From: Kiritimatiellia bacterium
GTDB lineage: Bacteria; Verrucomicrobiota; Kiritimatiellia; RFP12; UBA1067
Assembly (NCBI GenBank): GCA_017406465.1
Contig: JAFQYM010000023.1
Location: 27,710 to 91,709 of the forward strand
Length of the DNA stretch: 64,000 bases
Direction of reading: 5' to 3'
Part shown: positions 53,582 through 62,184 of the stretch, in pieces
Layout of the letters: each line of letters opens with the position of its first letter
Numbering within the stretch: the stretch's first letter is position 1
Made by a program: the position numbers and the translations under genes
Notes under the pieces: model-generated
Seen by the model: the letters and a program-made list of their open reading frames with translations, nothing else
Database searches by the model: none
What the model was told of the DNA's origin: nothing

Positions 53582-55753
53582 ATGAAAACGCAAAACTCCA
53601 TAAAGTCCCGTGAAACGTTTGTAGAGGCGTCGTCAATTGCGGCAATTGCAATCTCCGTGATTGCGCTCCTTATTACGCTGACATCCAGTGCGGCGGAATT
53701 CAAGTTCGCGTCCGTCTGCTCGGACGACATGGTCATTCAGCGCGATGTCGCATCTCCCGTGTGGGGCTTCGCCGAGCCAGGCGCGAAGGTGTCGGTCGCG
53801 CTCAACGGAAAGACCGTTGGCGAGGCGACGGCGGACGAGAAGGGCCGCTGGACCGTGAAGCTCCCGCCGCAGAAGGCGAACAAGAAGCCGTCGACGATCA
53901 CCGCCAAGTGCGGCAAGGAGACGCACTCGATCACCAACGTCCTTTTCGGCGACGTGTGGTTCGGATGCGGCCAGTCGAACATGGCCTACACGTTCGCGGG
54001 CTACGGACGCCTCCCGATCGGCGGCGAGGAGTTCCTCAAGAAGGCGGAGGGCAACCCCAACATCCGCACACTCCTCATGAACGACGGCGACAACCGAAAC
54101 TCGCCGTTTCCTCGCGAGGACGCGATTGGAATCAAGTGGGAGACCTCGACCTACAAGTCGATGCGCAAGAACGGTGCGGCACTCTACTGGATGGGCTGGA
54201 AGCTCAACAAGGTGCTCGACATTCCGATCGGCCTCGTGAACGCCTCGTGGGGCGCCACGAAGATCGACGGCTGGATAGACCAGGCCTGGGCGAAGGACCA
54301 CGGCACGGGCCACGCGAAGGGCGTTGCCGGCTTCTGGTACAACCGCTGGACCGACTTCATGAAGGCCGGCGGACCCGAGGTATACGAGAAGAAGATCTTC
54401 GAGTGGAACAAGCGCTTCGACCCCGCTTCCAACTTCGTCAACACCAAGCCGTCGCTCCACGACCCGGATTTCGTCGAGGACGAGAGCTGGAAGGAGCTTA
54501 CGATCGACGGGCGCGGCTTCCAGTGCGATCCTTTCCCCGAGGGCTTCACCGGCGAGGTCTGGATGCGCGCGACATTCGAGCTTACGGAAGCCGACCTCAA
54601 GAAGAACTGGTCCATTGGCTACAGTGAGTCGTACGGGCAGGACATGAACTATCTGAACGGCCATGCTTTCGGCGGCTCGGGCAACCCTAACCACGGCTAC
54701 GGCGTCCCCATCAAGGAACATGGACGCGTCGGCAAGAACGTCCTTTCGGTGCGCTACAAGGTCTGGGGCGGCAAGGACGGCAAGCCGGGCGGCATGCTCA
54801 AGCCGGTCTCGATCGCGCTCTGGCCGTCGCGCGCAGAGTCGCACGAAATGAAGTTTAAGGCATGCATCGGCGAGCAGATGCCGAAGGACATCTGGAATCA
54901 CCCCGAGTGCCGCAAGCCGAACGATGCGCGCGCAATCAACTTGTTCAGCGCGACGACCATGGACGCGGGACTCGTCCATCCGCTCTATCCGATGGCGATC
55001 AAGGGCGCGGTCTGGTACCAGGGCTGCAGCGACCTCGGGAACGGCAAGTACGCCGACTTCTTCAAGACTCTTGTCGAGGGATGGCGCGCGCAGTTCACCT
55101 ACAAGGACAAACTCCCCGTGATCATCACGGAGATATGCCCGCACCAGCTCGACACCAAGCCGAACTCCACGCAGCGCATGGCGAACGGCGAGACGAACGC
55201 CCCGACGTGGTCGGTGAACGCCGACATGCGCCGCCAGCTTAACGAACTCGCGACGCTGCTCCCCGATTGCGACACGATTTCGCTACTCGACCTCGGTGAG
55301 CCCGACATCCATCCTATCCACAAGGAGGAGGTCGGCGAGCGTTACGCAAACTGGGCGCTCCAGAACGTCTACGGCAAGAATGTCGAGGGACGCTGCCCAC
55401 AGGTTGATTCCGTCGAGTGGAAGGGGCCGAAGTGCGTGATCCACCTCAAGAACGCGAAGGGTCTCAAGACTCGCGACGGAAAGGCCGTGAAGGGCTTCGA
55501 GCTCTCCGGTCCCGTTGAGACGGGTAAAGACAAGAAAGGCAAGGACAAGGAAGGCGTCAGGCTTCGCTTTGCCAACGCGAAGATCATCGGCGACACGATT
55601 GAGCTCACGCACCCTGACATCAAGGAGGCGTTCTCGTTCCGCTACGCCTGGTTCGACCTCGACTGCGGCTGGAACGTCGTGAATGGCGCGGGGCTTCCGC
55701 TCGGCACCTGCCGCGGCTTCAAGGACGGCAAATACCACGACATGATTGACTGA
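53582..55753 (+). CDS. Exported SASA-family SGNH carbohydrate esterase
   Basis: 723 residues with an N-terminal hydrophobic segment (IAAIAISVIALLITLTSSAA) for export. SGNH hydrolase of the sialate O-acetylesterase/CE6-like family: block I FGCGQSNMAYTF with nucleophile Ser132, LVNASWGATKIDGWID, WYQGCSDLGNGKYADFF, and the Asp-His block DIHPIHKEEVGERYANWAL. A beta domain is inserted between blocks (about 270-420). It removes acetyl groups from glycans; with the neighbours, acetylated hemicellulose is the likelier substrate (inference). ATG 53582 is chosen over TTG 53576 because of the promoter. Confidence 0.86.
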   Translation: MKTQNSIKSRETFVEASSIAAIAISVIALLITLTSSAAEFKFASVCSDDMVIQRDVASPVWGFAEPGAKVSVALNGKTVGEATADEKGRWTVKLPPQKANKKPSTITAKCGKETHSITNVLFGDVWFGCGQSNMAYTFAGYGRLPIGGEEFLKKAEGNPNIRTLLMNDGDNRNSPFPREDAIGIKWETSTYKSMRKNGAALYWMGWKLNKVLDIPIGLVNASWGATKIDGWIDQAWAKDHGTGHAKGVAGFWYNRWTDFMKAGGPEVYEKKIFEWNKRFDPASNFVNTKPSLHDPDFVEDESWKELTIDGRGFQCDPFPEGFTGEVWMRATFELTEADLKKNWSIGYSESYGQDMNYLNGHAFGGSGNPNHGYGVPIKEHGRVGKNVLSVRYKVWGGKDGKPGGMLKPVSIALWPSRAESHEMKFKACIGEQMPKDIWNHPECRKPNDARAINLFSATTMDAGLVHPLYPMAIKGAVWYQGCSDLGNGKYADFFKTLVEGWRAQFTYKDKLPVIITEICPHQLDTKPNSTQRMANGETNAPTWSVNADMRRQLNELATLLPDCDTISLLDLGEPDIHPIHKEEVGERYANWALQNVYGKNVEGRCPQVDSVEWKGPKCVIHLKNAKGLKTRDGKAVKGFELSGPVETGKDKKGKDKEGVRLRFANAKIIGDTIELTHPDIKEAFSFRYAWFDLDCGWNVVNGAGLPLGTCRGFKDGKYHDMID

Positions 55754-55766
55754 GGGGGCTCGCGTC

Positions 55767-58700
55767 ATGAAACATCTGTCGATTGCTCTTTCCGTTGTTT
55801 TGGCCGCTGCCGTTGCTCCGGCCGACGAATACCTCGATCCCAAGGGTCTTGGCTTCGATCCGTTCGTCCCGTTTGACGCTCTTCCAAAGGGCGAGCTCTA
55901 TCCGCAGAACGCGGCGTTCTCCGTCTCGAAGGAAGGGCATCTTCTTGTAAATGGTCAGCCGCACTACTTCCCGGCGACGATCTGGTACGGTGCGACGGAA
56001 CTCGAGTGCAACGAGGACACTCCCGGATACGTTCCGGAGCTGAAGTGGCTCTACCAGGAGATGCCTGGCTACGACAACCTGCAGCGGCTCGGGCTCGACG
56101 GCATTGGCTACGAGGCGCCGATGGAGTGGATGCTGAAACTGAACCCAAAACAGCGCATGCGTAGACGCGACGACAAGAAGTATGCGGCGGCGATAGCGAG
56201 CACTCTTCCTGTCTACGTGGATTTCACGGCGGCGAACTGGGGCCACGGGTGCCTTTCGTGCGACGAGAAGGCGCGCGCGCCTGGCGGGCACCACTTTATG
56301 CCGTATTCAATTCTGACGGACGAAGGACGCAAGGTGTGGCTCACGATGTGGGAGGAAGGCGCGCGCCTCACGCGCGAGATTGGCTGGAAGCCGTGGTGCT
56401 ACGAGCTCCTCAACGAGCCGGCGTGCTCCGAGGAGGGACGTGTCGACCAGTCGCTCAAGGGCGCGGACCGTATCAAGGCGATAGAGGAGAAGTTCGCATC
56501 TCTCTTGGCCGAGGGCCAGGAGGCGATTAGGAGGGTCGACCCGAACGCGCTCGCGTGCTTCCAGCCGACTACCATGCGTACGCGCGGCATCGACCTCTAT
56601 ACGGCTAACAAGCCGCTCGGCGTCGTATGCGCGCCGACGGGCGGGCACGGCGGGTCCGTTGAGGCGCATCTTTTAAGGGCGCTTGCGGACGGGAAGCCAA
56701 TCGTCGACAGCGAGATGTACGTCGGCTCTTCCACGAACTCAATCCGCCAGAGCTTCCTCGACCAGTACCAGCGCGGATACAACGTCTCCTACATGTTCAA
56801 GTGGTCGCGCCGTCCGAGCGACTGGCGTGTGGCGCACGAAGTAGTCGAGACCGAGGGCAAGTGGAAGGGCACGAAGTTCTGGCGGATGTGGCCCGAGGAG
56901 TCGCTAAAAAAAGTCGGCAAAGTGAGCGCCTATAACTTCCTTTGCCCCTACAAGGTCAACACCGACCAGCTGCTCGGAATACGCCTCGCCAAGCGCGAGA
57001 TACAGGACGTGAACGAGTTCTTCACGCCGCGCGACCGCGGCGTTCCGCGCAAGGTGGCCGTTCTTTTCTCGCAGACGAACGAGCGCCACGCGTTCGCGAA
57101 CGGCGGCGGCAACCATCGTCTTTTCGACGCGCTCTTGCAGGCGCTTGAATACGCGCATCTCCCGATAGACGTCATCTTCGAGCCGCAGATCAACGAGACG
57201 GACCGCCTCAACCGCTACGACGTGCTGACGTTTGCCGGAATTGCGGCGATGGATCCCGTCACGCGCAGCCGCATCGACGAATGGGCTGCGAAGGGCGGTT
57301 CGCTCGTCGAGTTCAAGGAGAAGGTGCCGACGGCTGAAATGGTTTCCGCCGTTCTCGCGGCGGCCGCGAAGAAGGGCGTGAAGCCGTGCTGCGAAATGCT
57401 GGACGCGATCAAGGACGACGGAAGCGCCGCGGCCTCGATCGAAGTGACGCCCGCCCGCCGCGGCAAACTTGATGCGTACATGATCACTTCGCGTGCGCCG
57501 ACGCTGCCGGTCGTGCGCTTTAAGCCCGCGCCTCTTCCTGGTGGCGCGAAGAAGCCGATACTTGTGCGCCTCTTCACGCGCCCCGACGACAAGTCGGTCG
57601 CTGGCGCGGATCCGCGTGTCCGCAATCTCGTCTCCCATCGCCAGCCGCTAAGGCCCGACGCAAACGGCTACTACACGCTCGTTCTTTCGGGCGGCTCGCA
57701 TTTCTACGTGTACGGCGATGTTTCCGATGTCCTTGCGAAATATCCGCGCTCGTCGGATGTCGTGTGGGATCAGGGGCTTACCGCGGAGAAGGCGCTTGAG
57801 CTCGGCAAGGCGGAAATCGCCCGCGAGAAAGCGGAGCGCGCGGCTCGCCAGCCCGTTTTCGACGTCGACCCGAACCGCATGGTCTTCGTGCGGCTCAACG
57901 AATTTGCCAACGTCCAGAACCCGGATTTCAAGATTCCGTGGGGCGTGACCGACTGGCGCGGCATGCGCTTCGACTTCATCCGTTTCGACCAGAATCAGTT
58001 TAAGGACGTGATCAAGGTCGAGAAGCCCGTGAAGGGGATTGCAGTCGATTCGCGCGCGGCATTCCTCTACTTCGCACATACTGCCGCGCCTGTATACCGC
58101 GTAGTCTACGATGACAAGACATCCGTAGAAGTGGACGCGAAGAGCGGGCAGGAAGTTGTCGGCTGGAAGGACGGCGAAGGACACAAGTACATGATCCGTC
58201 AGTGGCCGAACCCGAAGCCCGAGAAGAAGATTGCGTCCGTCGAGATTGCGCCGCGGCGCGGCACGACGTCTTACGTTGCGGCGATTACCGTGCAGAAACC
58301 GGAGCCGAAGGTGGTGGAGTTCCCGAAGTTCGGCCACACCGGCGGCGGGAAGGGCGTCCATGCGAGTTACGACGAGGCAACAAGGACTTGGAACGTGGCG
58401 CTTGACGAGACGGCCGGGAGCTGGTGCTGCGGGAACGCCGATCTTGCCGAGGGCATCCCTGTCGAGCCCGGCAAGTACTGCCGCCTCTACTTCGAGATGA
58501 ACCGCCTCCCCGACGCGGACGGAAACTACCACGACCACGCGACGCCCCAGCTCAAGCTGAACGGACGCGACGAGAACGGCAAGCTCGCCTTCGGCGGCTG
58601 GCGTGTTCCGATGCACAAGCGCGGCGGCTGGGCGTATCGCGCCGACAACGCCCCCGAGACATGGGAGACCGTCTGGATCGGCATCGACAAGGGGACTGTC

Positions 58701-58808
58701 CCGGAGCATTTCCGCAAGATCATCTCGATTGCCGTGCAGTTCCAGATGATGCCGGCCGAGCACTCGGGTCTTGCCTTCCGCAATTTCCGTTTGGAGGAGG
58801 CGGAATAG
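55767..58808 (+). CDS. Exported clan GH-A-like glycoside hydrolase with C-terminal beta domains
   Basis: 1013 residues from ATG 55767 with signal peptide (MKHLSIALSVVLAAAVAPAD). TIM-barrel glycosidase features: WCYELLNEPACSE with a likely acid/base Glu near 215, and KPIVDSEMYVGSS with a likely nucleophile Glu near 316, about 100 residues apart as in clan GH-A. A flavodoxin-like middle domain (VAVLFSQTNERHAFANGG, WAAKGGSLVEFKEK) recalls the trimerisation domain of GH42-type beta-galactosidases. The last 150 residues look like a carbohydrate-binding beta sandwich. The exact GH family is uncertain. It follows the esterase by 13 bases. Confidence 0.72.
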   Translation: MKHLSIALSVVLAAAVAPADEYLDPKGLGFDPFVPFDALPKGELYPQNAAFSVSKEGHLLVNGQPHYFPATIWYGATELECNEDTPGYVPELKWLYQEMPGYDNLQRLGLDGIGYEAPMEWMLKLNPKQRMRRRDDKKYAAAIASTLPVYVDFTAANWGHGCLSCDEKARAPGGHHFMPYSILTDEGRKVWLTMWEEGARLTREIGWKPWCYELLNEPACSEEGRVDQSLKGADRIKAIEEKFASLLAEGQEAIRRVDPNALACFQPTTMRTRGIDLYTANKPLGVVCAPTGGHGGSVEAHLLRALADGKPIVDSEMYVGSSTNSIRQSFLDQYQRGYNVSYMFKWSRRPSDWRVAHEVVETEGKWKGTKFWRMWPEESLKKVGKVSAYNFLCPYKVNTDQLLGIRLAKREIQDVNEFFTPRDRGVPRKVAVLFSQTNERHAFANGGGNHRLFDALLQALEYAHLPIDVIFEPQINETDRLNRYDVLTFAGIAAMDPVTRSRIDEWAAKGGSLVEFKEKVPTAEMVSAVLAAAAKKGVKPCCEMLDAIKDDGSAAASIEVTPARRGKLDAYMITSRAPTLPVVRFKPAPLPGGAKKPILVRLFTRPDDKSVAGADPRVRNLVSHRQPLRPDANGYYTLVLSGGSHFYVYGDVSDVLAKYPRSSDVVWDQGLTAEKALELGKAEIAREKAERAARQPVFDVDPNRMVFVRLNEFANVQNPDFKIPWGVTDWRGMRFDFIRFDQNQFKDVIKVEKPVKGIAVDSRAAFLYFAHTAAPVYRVVYDDKTSVEVDAKSGQEVVGWKDGEGHKYMIRQWPNPKPEKKIASVEIAPRRGTTSYVAAITVQKPEPKVVEFPKFGHTGGGKGVHASYDEATRTWNVALDETAGSWCCGNADLAEGIPVEPGKYCRLYFEMNRLPDADGNYHDHATPQLKLNGRDENGKLAFGGWRVPMHKRGGWAYRADNAPETWETVWIGIDKGTVPEHFRKIISIAVQFQMMPAEHSGLAFRNFRLEEAE

Positions 58809-58809
58809 A

Positions 58810-60543
58810 ATGAAGCGAATTCTCATACCGTTCCTTTTCGCGGCGCTTACCGCGTCCGCCGAGCGTGAGAACCTCTGGCCGGAGGGCAAGATGCCCGACG
58901 CCCAGCCGCATCAGGTCGCCAAAATGACAAACGAGAAAGGGGACAATGCCGCACCCTACATCGACTGGCTTCCCGCGCCCGAGAAGCCGAACGGCTGCTG
59001 CATGATCCTGATCTCGGGCGGCGCCTACAAAAACTGCTGCGACGTCGGGCTTGTGGACATGTGGGGGAAGAAGTTCACCGCGGCCGGCTTCCAGTGCGTG
59101 AACCTCGTCTACCGCACGCCGCGCCCGAAGGGCCTCCCGTTCTACCAGAGCGCGTGGGAGGACGGTCAGCGCGCGGTGCGGCTCGTCCGCTCGCAGGCGG
59201 TGAAGCGCGGGTTTCACGCCGATCGGATCGGCACGATCTCGATGTCCGCCGGCTCCCACCTTGCGACGCTCCTCGCGACGAGCGCACTGACGCCCGCCTA
59301 CGAAAAGGTCGACAAGATCGACGACATTCCCTGCCACCTCAACTGGGCGATCACTGGCGCGATCGGCTACGCGCTCGACGACGGGCTTGGGGTCGCGAAC
59401 GCGCGTGGCGGCGAGGGCGCGAAGCTCGACCCCGTCTTCCAGTTCGACAAGAAGACCGCCCCCATGTGCATGTTCCACGGCAGCGCCGACCCGTATTCGC
59501 CGCTCGCCTCGACGCAGGTCTACCGCGAGCTGCGCAAGCGGCGGATCCCGGCCGAGCTGCACCTCTTCGCCGACAGGCCGCACGGCTTCTGGGGCCGGGA
59601 CGGCCGGGGCGACAAGGCCTGCGCCTACGACAACTGGTTCGACCGCGCGATGGAGTTCCTCCGGCAGCTGGGCTGGTTCCTGGGGCCGCTCCCGCACGAG
59701 GAGTCGCTGATGGCCCGCTACCCGGCGGACTTCCACGACCCGGCCAAGTACGCCCGGGAGAACCTCTGGCCGGAGGGGAAGACGCCCGACTTCCAGAACT
59801 ATCAGTGCGTCCCGTACCTCGAGTGGTACATCCCCTCCAACCTGACGACTCGGACGATCCAGATCGTCTACTCCGGCGGCGCGTACCAGTTCAACGACGT
59901 GGGCGGCTTCGAGGTCGCGCCGGCGCGGCGGTTCCTCAACGAGAAGGGCATGGCGGTCGTGACGATGAAGTACCGCACGCCGCGCCCGAAGGGCCTCGCG
60001 AAGCACGTCACGGCCTGGCAGGACCTGCAGCGCTGCATCCGCCTGGTCCGCTCGGAGGCCGCGTCGAAGGGACTCGACCCGGACCGGATCGGCATCATGG
60101 GCTCGTCCGCCGGCGGTCACCTCACGCTCCTGGGCGTCACTAGCTCGCAGACCCCCGCCTACGAGCCGGTCGACGACATCGACAAGGTCCCGTGCAACGT
60201 GCAGTGGGGCGTCGCGATCTATCCCGCCTACTCGCTCACCGACGGCGTCGACCGGGAGAACGCGACGGGCGGCAACGACGACTCCGCAGTGCCCGTCCCC
60301 GAGTTTGCGTTCGATTCCGCCACGTGCCCGACGCTCTTCATCCACGGCGACTCGGACGGCTGGGCCGCGATGAACTCCGTGAAGGCGTGGGAGAAGATGC
60401 GCGCGATGGGCGTCGCGGGCGACCTGCACACGCTCTGCCGCCGCGGGCACTGCTTCCAGGCCAAGGCCGCGCCGGGCACGGGCAGCTACACCTGGCTCGG
60501 CCGCATCTGGGAGTTCATGAACCACAAGGGGTTCAACAAGTAG
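58810..60543 (+). CDS. Exported tandem two-domain alpha/beta-hydrolase esterase
   Basis: 577 residues with a signal peptide (MKRILIPFLFAALTASA). Two homologous esterase domains, each beginning ENLWPEGK: domain 1 (about 18-310) and domain 2 (about 316-577), sharing YRTPRPKGL, RLVRS, DRIG and TPAYE-VD-ID. Nucleophile elbows: SMSAG in domain 1 (Ser146, with Ser replacing the first Gly) and the regular GSSAG in domain 2 (Ser433). Oxyanion-type GGAY is in both. Similar to acetyl-xylan or feruloyl esterases of polysaccharide-utilisation loci. The 3' two thirds of the gene are strikingly GC-rich relative to neighbours. It starts one base after the glycosidase stop. Confidence 0.85.
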   Translation: MKRILIPFLFAALTASAERENLWPEGKMPDAQPHQVAKMTNEKGDNAAPYIDWLPAPEKPNGCCMILISGGAYKNCCDVGLVDMWGKKFTAAGFQCVNLVYRTPRPKGLPFYQSAWEDGQRAVRLVRSQAVKRGFHADRIGTISMSAGSHLATLLATSALTPAYEKVDKIDDIPCHLNWAITGAIGYALDDGLGVANARGGEGAKLDPVFQFDKKTAPMCMFHGSADPYSPLASTQVYRELRKRRIPAELHLFADRPHGFWGRDGRGDKACAYDNWFDRAMEFLRQLGWFLGPLPHEESLMARYPADFHDPAKYARENLWPEGKTPDFQNYQCVPYLEWYIPSNLTTRTIQIVYSGGAYQFNDVGGFEVAPARRFLNEKGMAVVTMKYRTPRPKGLAKHVTAWQDLQRCIRLVRSEAASKGLDPDRIGIMGSSAGGHLTLLGVTSSQTPAYEPVDDIDKVPCNVQWGVAIYPAYSLTDGVDRENATGGNDDSAVPVPEFAFDSATCPTLFIHGDSDGWAAMNSVKAWEKMRAMGVAGDLHTLCRRGHCFQAKAAPGTGSYTWLGRIWEFMNHKGFNK

Positions 60544-60613
60544 CCCTCCGGGCGGCCTTGCGCGGCGCGGCAAATGTGCCGCGTCTCCTTGAGTTCTGTC
60601 TTGCGTCTTTATT

Positions 60614-60709
60614 GTTGCGGAATTGTTTCAAAGTGGCATTTTGTAGTTGCGGAATTGTTCTGCAACCACGATTTCTGGGTTGCGGAATTGTAGTCGGGTA
60701 TGGTATAAT
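60614..60709 (+). promoter_or_regulatory. Three GTTGCGGAATTGT iterons and promoter of the DUF4143 gene
   Basis: Identical 13-base units at 60614-60626, 60646-60658 and 60679-60691, spaced 32 and 33 bases (about three helical turns). The third supplies a TTGCGG -35-like hexamer 18 bases before TATAAT (60704-60709; TATGGTATAAT). This is probably a regulator binding array. Confidence 0.7.
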
Positions 60710-60732
60710 ATGCGCAACTAGAGGAGAAAACC

Positions 60733-62070
60733 ATGCTTAAACGGAAAATATGGTCAAAATTGGAAGATTTCAAGGCCAATGCAAACAAGAAGACACTTCT
60801 GCTTACAGGTGCGCGTCAGGTTGGCAAGACATATATAGTCGAGCAGTTTGCCAAGGCAAGGTATAAGTCGTTTGTTGAAATCAACTTCGTGGAAGATGCA
60901 GCTGCCAAGGCCATCTTTCACGATGTTGCCGATGAAAAGGATGTTCTACGTCGCATCACGGCATATGCACAAGGCAAGGTGATCCCTGGCGAGACTCTTG
61001 TTCTCTTTGACGAAGTTCAGGAATGCCCAGAAGCCGTTACCTATGCGAAGTTCCTTGTCGATAAAGGTGGATGCCATTACATCTACAGTGGATCGTTGCT
61101 TGGTGTTGAACTTAAGAATGTCAGATCTGTTCCCGTGGGCTACATGGACGAAGAGGAGATGTATCCGCTCGATTTCGAGGAGTTCCTGATGGCGAATGGA
61201 GAGAGTGCGGACGTTGTTTCGGAGGCGAAGGCGGCATTTGAAGAGAGGCGCGCCGTGGACGCTTTCATCCACGATCGCCTTATGCGCTATTTCAAGCTGT
61301 ATCTGGTCGTAGGTGGAATGCCCGCAGCCGTGCAGAAATATGTCGACACAAACGACCTTGCCGCAGTCGCCGCCGAGCAGCGATTTGTCATTCGCGCCTA
61401 CAGACGCGACATATCGAAATATGATCCAGACCATGCCCTGCGCATTCGAGAGATATACGATCTCCTGCCATCCGAACTCGCTTCGGAAAACAAGCGCTTC
61501 AAAATGACCGGGGTTGTTCCTGACAGCCGGTTTTCGCGTGTCGAGGATGGATTTCTGTGGCTCAAGAACGCGGGGGTCGCGATTCCCGCTTATTGCGTGG
61601 AAGAGCCCAAGTCGCCGCTCCGGCTTTCCGAGAAGCGCAACCTCTTCAAGCTCTTCTCCAACGACGTCGGACTCCTCGCGGCGATGTATGCGGAGGGTAT
61701 ACAGCTCAGGATTATCGCGGGGGAAAGCGCGCTCAACATCGGCGCGGTGTACGAGAATGCCGTTGCGCAAGAACTCGTCGCACACGGCTTCAGTCCGTAC
61801 TACTATCACTCCAAGAAAAGGGGCGAGCTTGATTTTGTCGTCGAGAATGCGGGCCATGCCATGCCGATAGAGGTCAAAAGCGGCAAGGACTACAAGCGCC
61901 ACAACGCGCTTGGGAACGTGCTTGCGGACACGAACTATCGAATAGGCGAGGCGTTTGTTCTGAACAACGAGAATCTTGAACGCGACGGCAAGATAACATA
62001 CATGCCAGTCTATATGTCGATGTTCATTGTGCCTGACGCGCTTCCAGACAAGCTGATCTACCGGATCTGA
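60733..62070 (+). CDS. AAA+ ATPase with C-terminal DUF4143 domain
   Basis: 445 residues. Walker A LTGARQVGKT (26-33), Walker B LVLFDEVQECP, sensor region YIYSGSLLGVEL, then the DUF4143 domain, which has a nuclease-like KKRGELDFVVENAGHAMPIE and VKSGKDYKRHNAL motif near the C-terminus. The family is very common and multi-copy in gut bacteria; its role is not established, and toxin-antitoxin or mobile associations have been suggested. GAGGAG Shine-Dalgarno six bases before the start. Stand-alone gene with its own iteron-bearing promoter. Confidence 0.9.
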   Translation: MLKRKIWSKLEDFKANANKKTLLLTGARQVGKTYIVEQFAKARYKSFVEINFVEDAAAKAIFHDVADEKDVLRRITAYAQGKVIPGETLVLFDEVQECPEAVTYAKFLVDKGGCHYIYSGSLLGVELKNVRSVPVGYMDEEEMYPLDFEEFLMANGESADVVSEAKAAFEERRAVDAFIHDRLMRYFKLYLVVGGMPAAVQKYVDTNDLAAVAAEQRFVIRAYRRDISKYDPDHALRIREIYDLLPSELASENKRFKMTGVVPDSRFSRVEDGFLWLKNAGVAIPAYCVEEPKSPLRLSEKRNLFKLFSNDVGLLAAMYAEGIQLRIIAGESALNIGAVYENAVAQELVAHGFSPYYYHSKKRGELDFVVENAGHAMPIEVKSGKDYKRHNALGNVLADTNYRIGEAFVLNNENLERDGKITYMPVYMSMFIVPDALPDKLIYRI

Positions 62071-62126
62071 CAATCACTCTGTGAAACACATGTCGCTATT
62101 GGCCGTGGCACGTACGGAATTTAAAA

Positions 62127-62132
62127 TATAAT
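62127..62132 (+). promoter_or_regulatory. TATAAT -10 box of the subtilase gene
   Basis: TTTAAAATATAAT; about 50 bases of leader before ATG 62185. Confidence 0.55.
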
Positions 62133-62184
62133 TTCTGCCGCCGAGAGGTAATCCTCATCAAGACATGAACGACGAGAAGATGAA

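Noticed and set aside
58720..60573. 617-codon minus-strand open frame opposite the tandem esterase
   Set aside because: Shadow frame caused by high GC; the plus strand has clear duplicated esterase domains and catalytic motifs.
60614..60691. CRISPR-like array from three equally spaced repeats
   Set aside because: The repeats are only 13 bases, there are three copies directly upstream of a promoter, and no cas genes; iteron/operator is the better reading.
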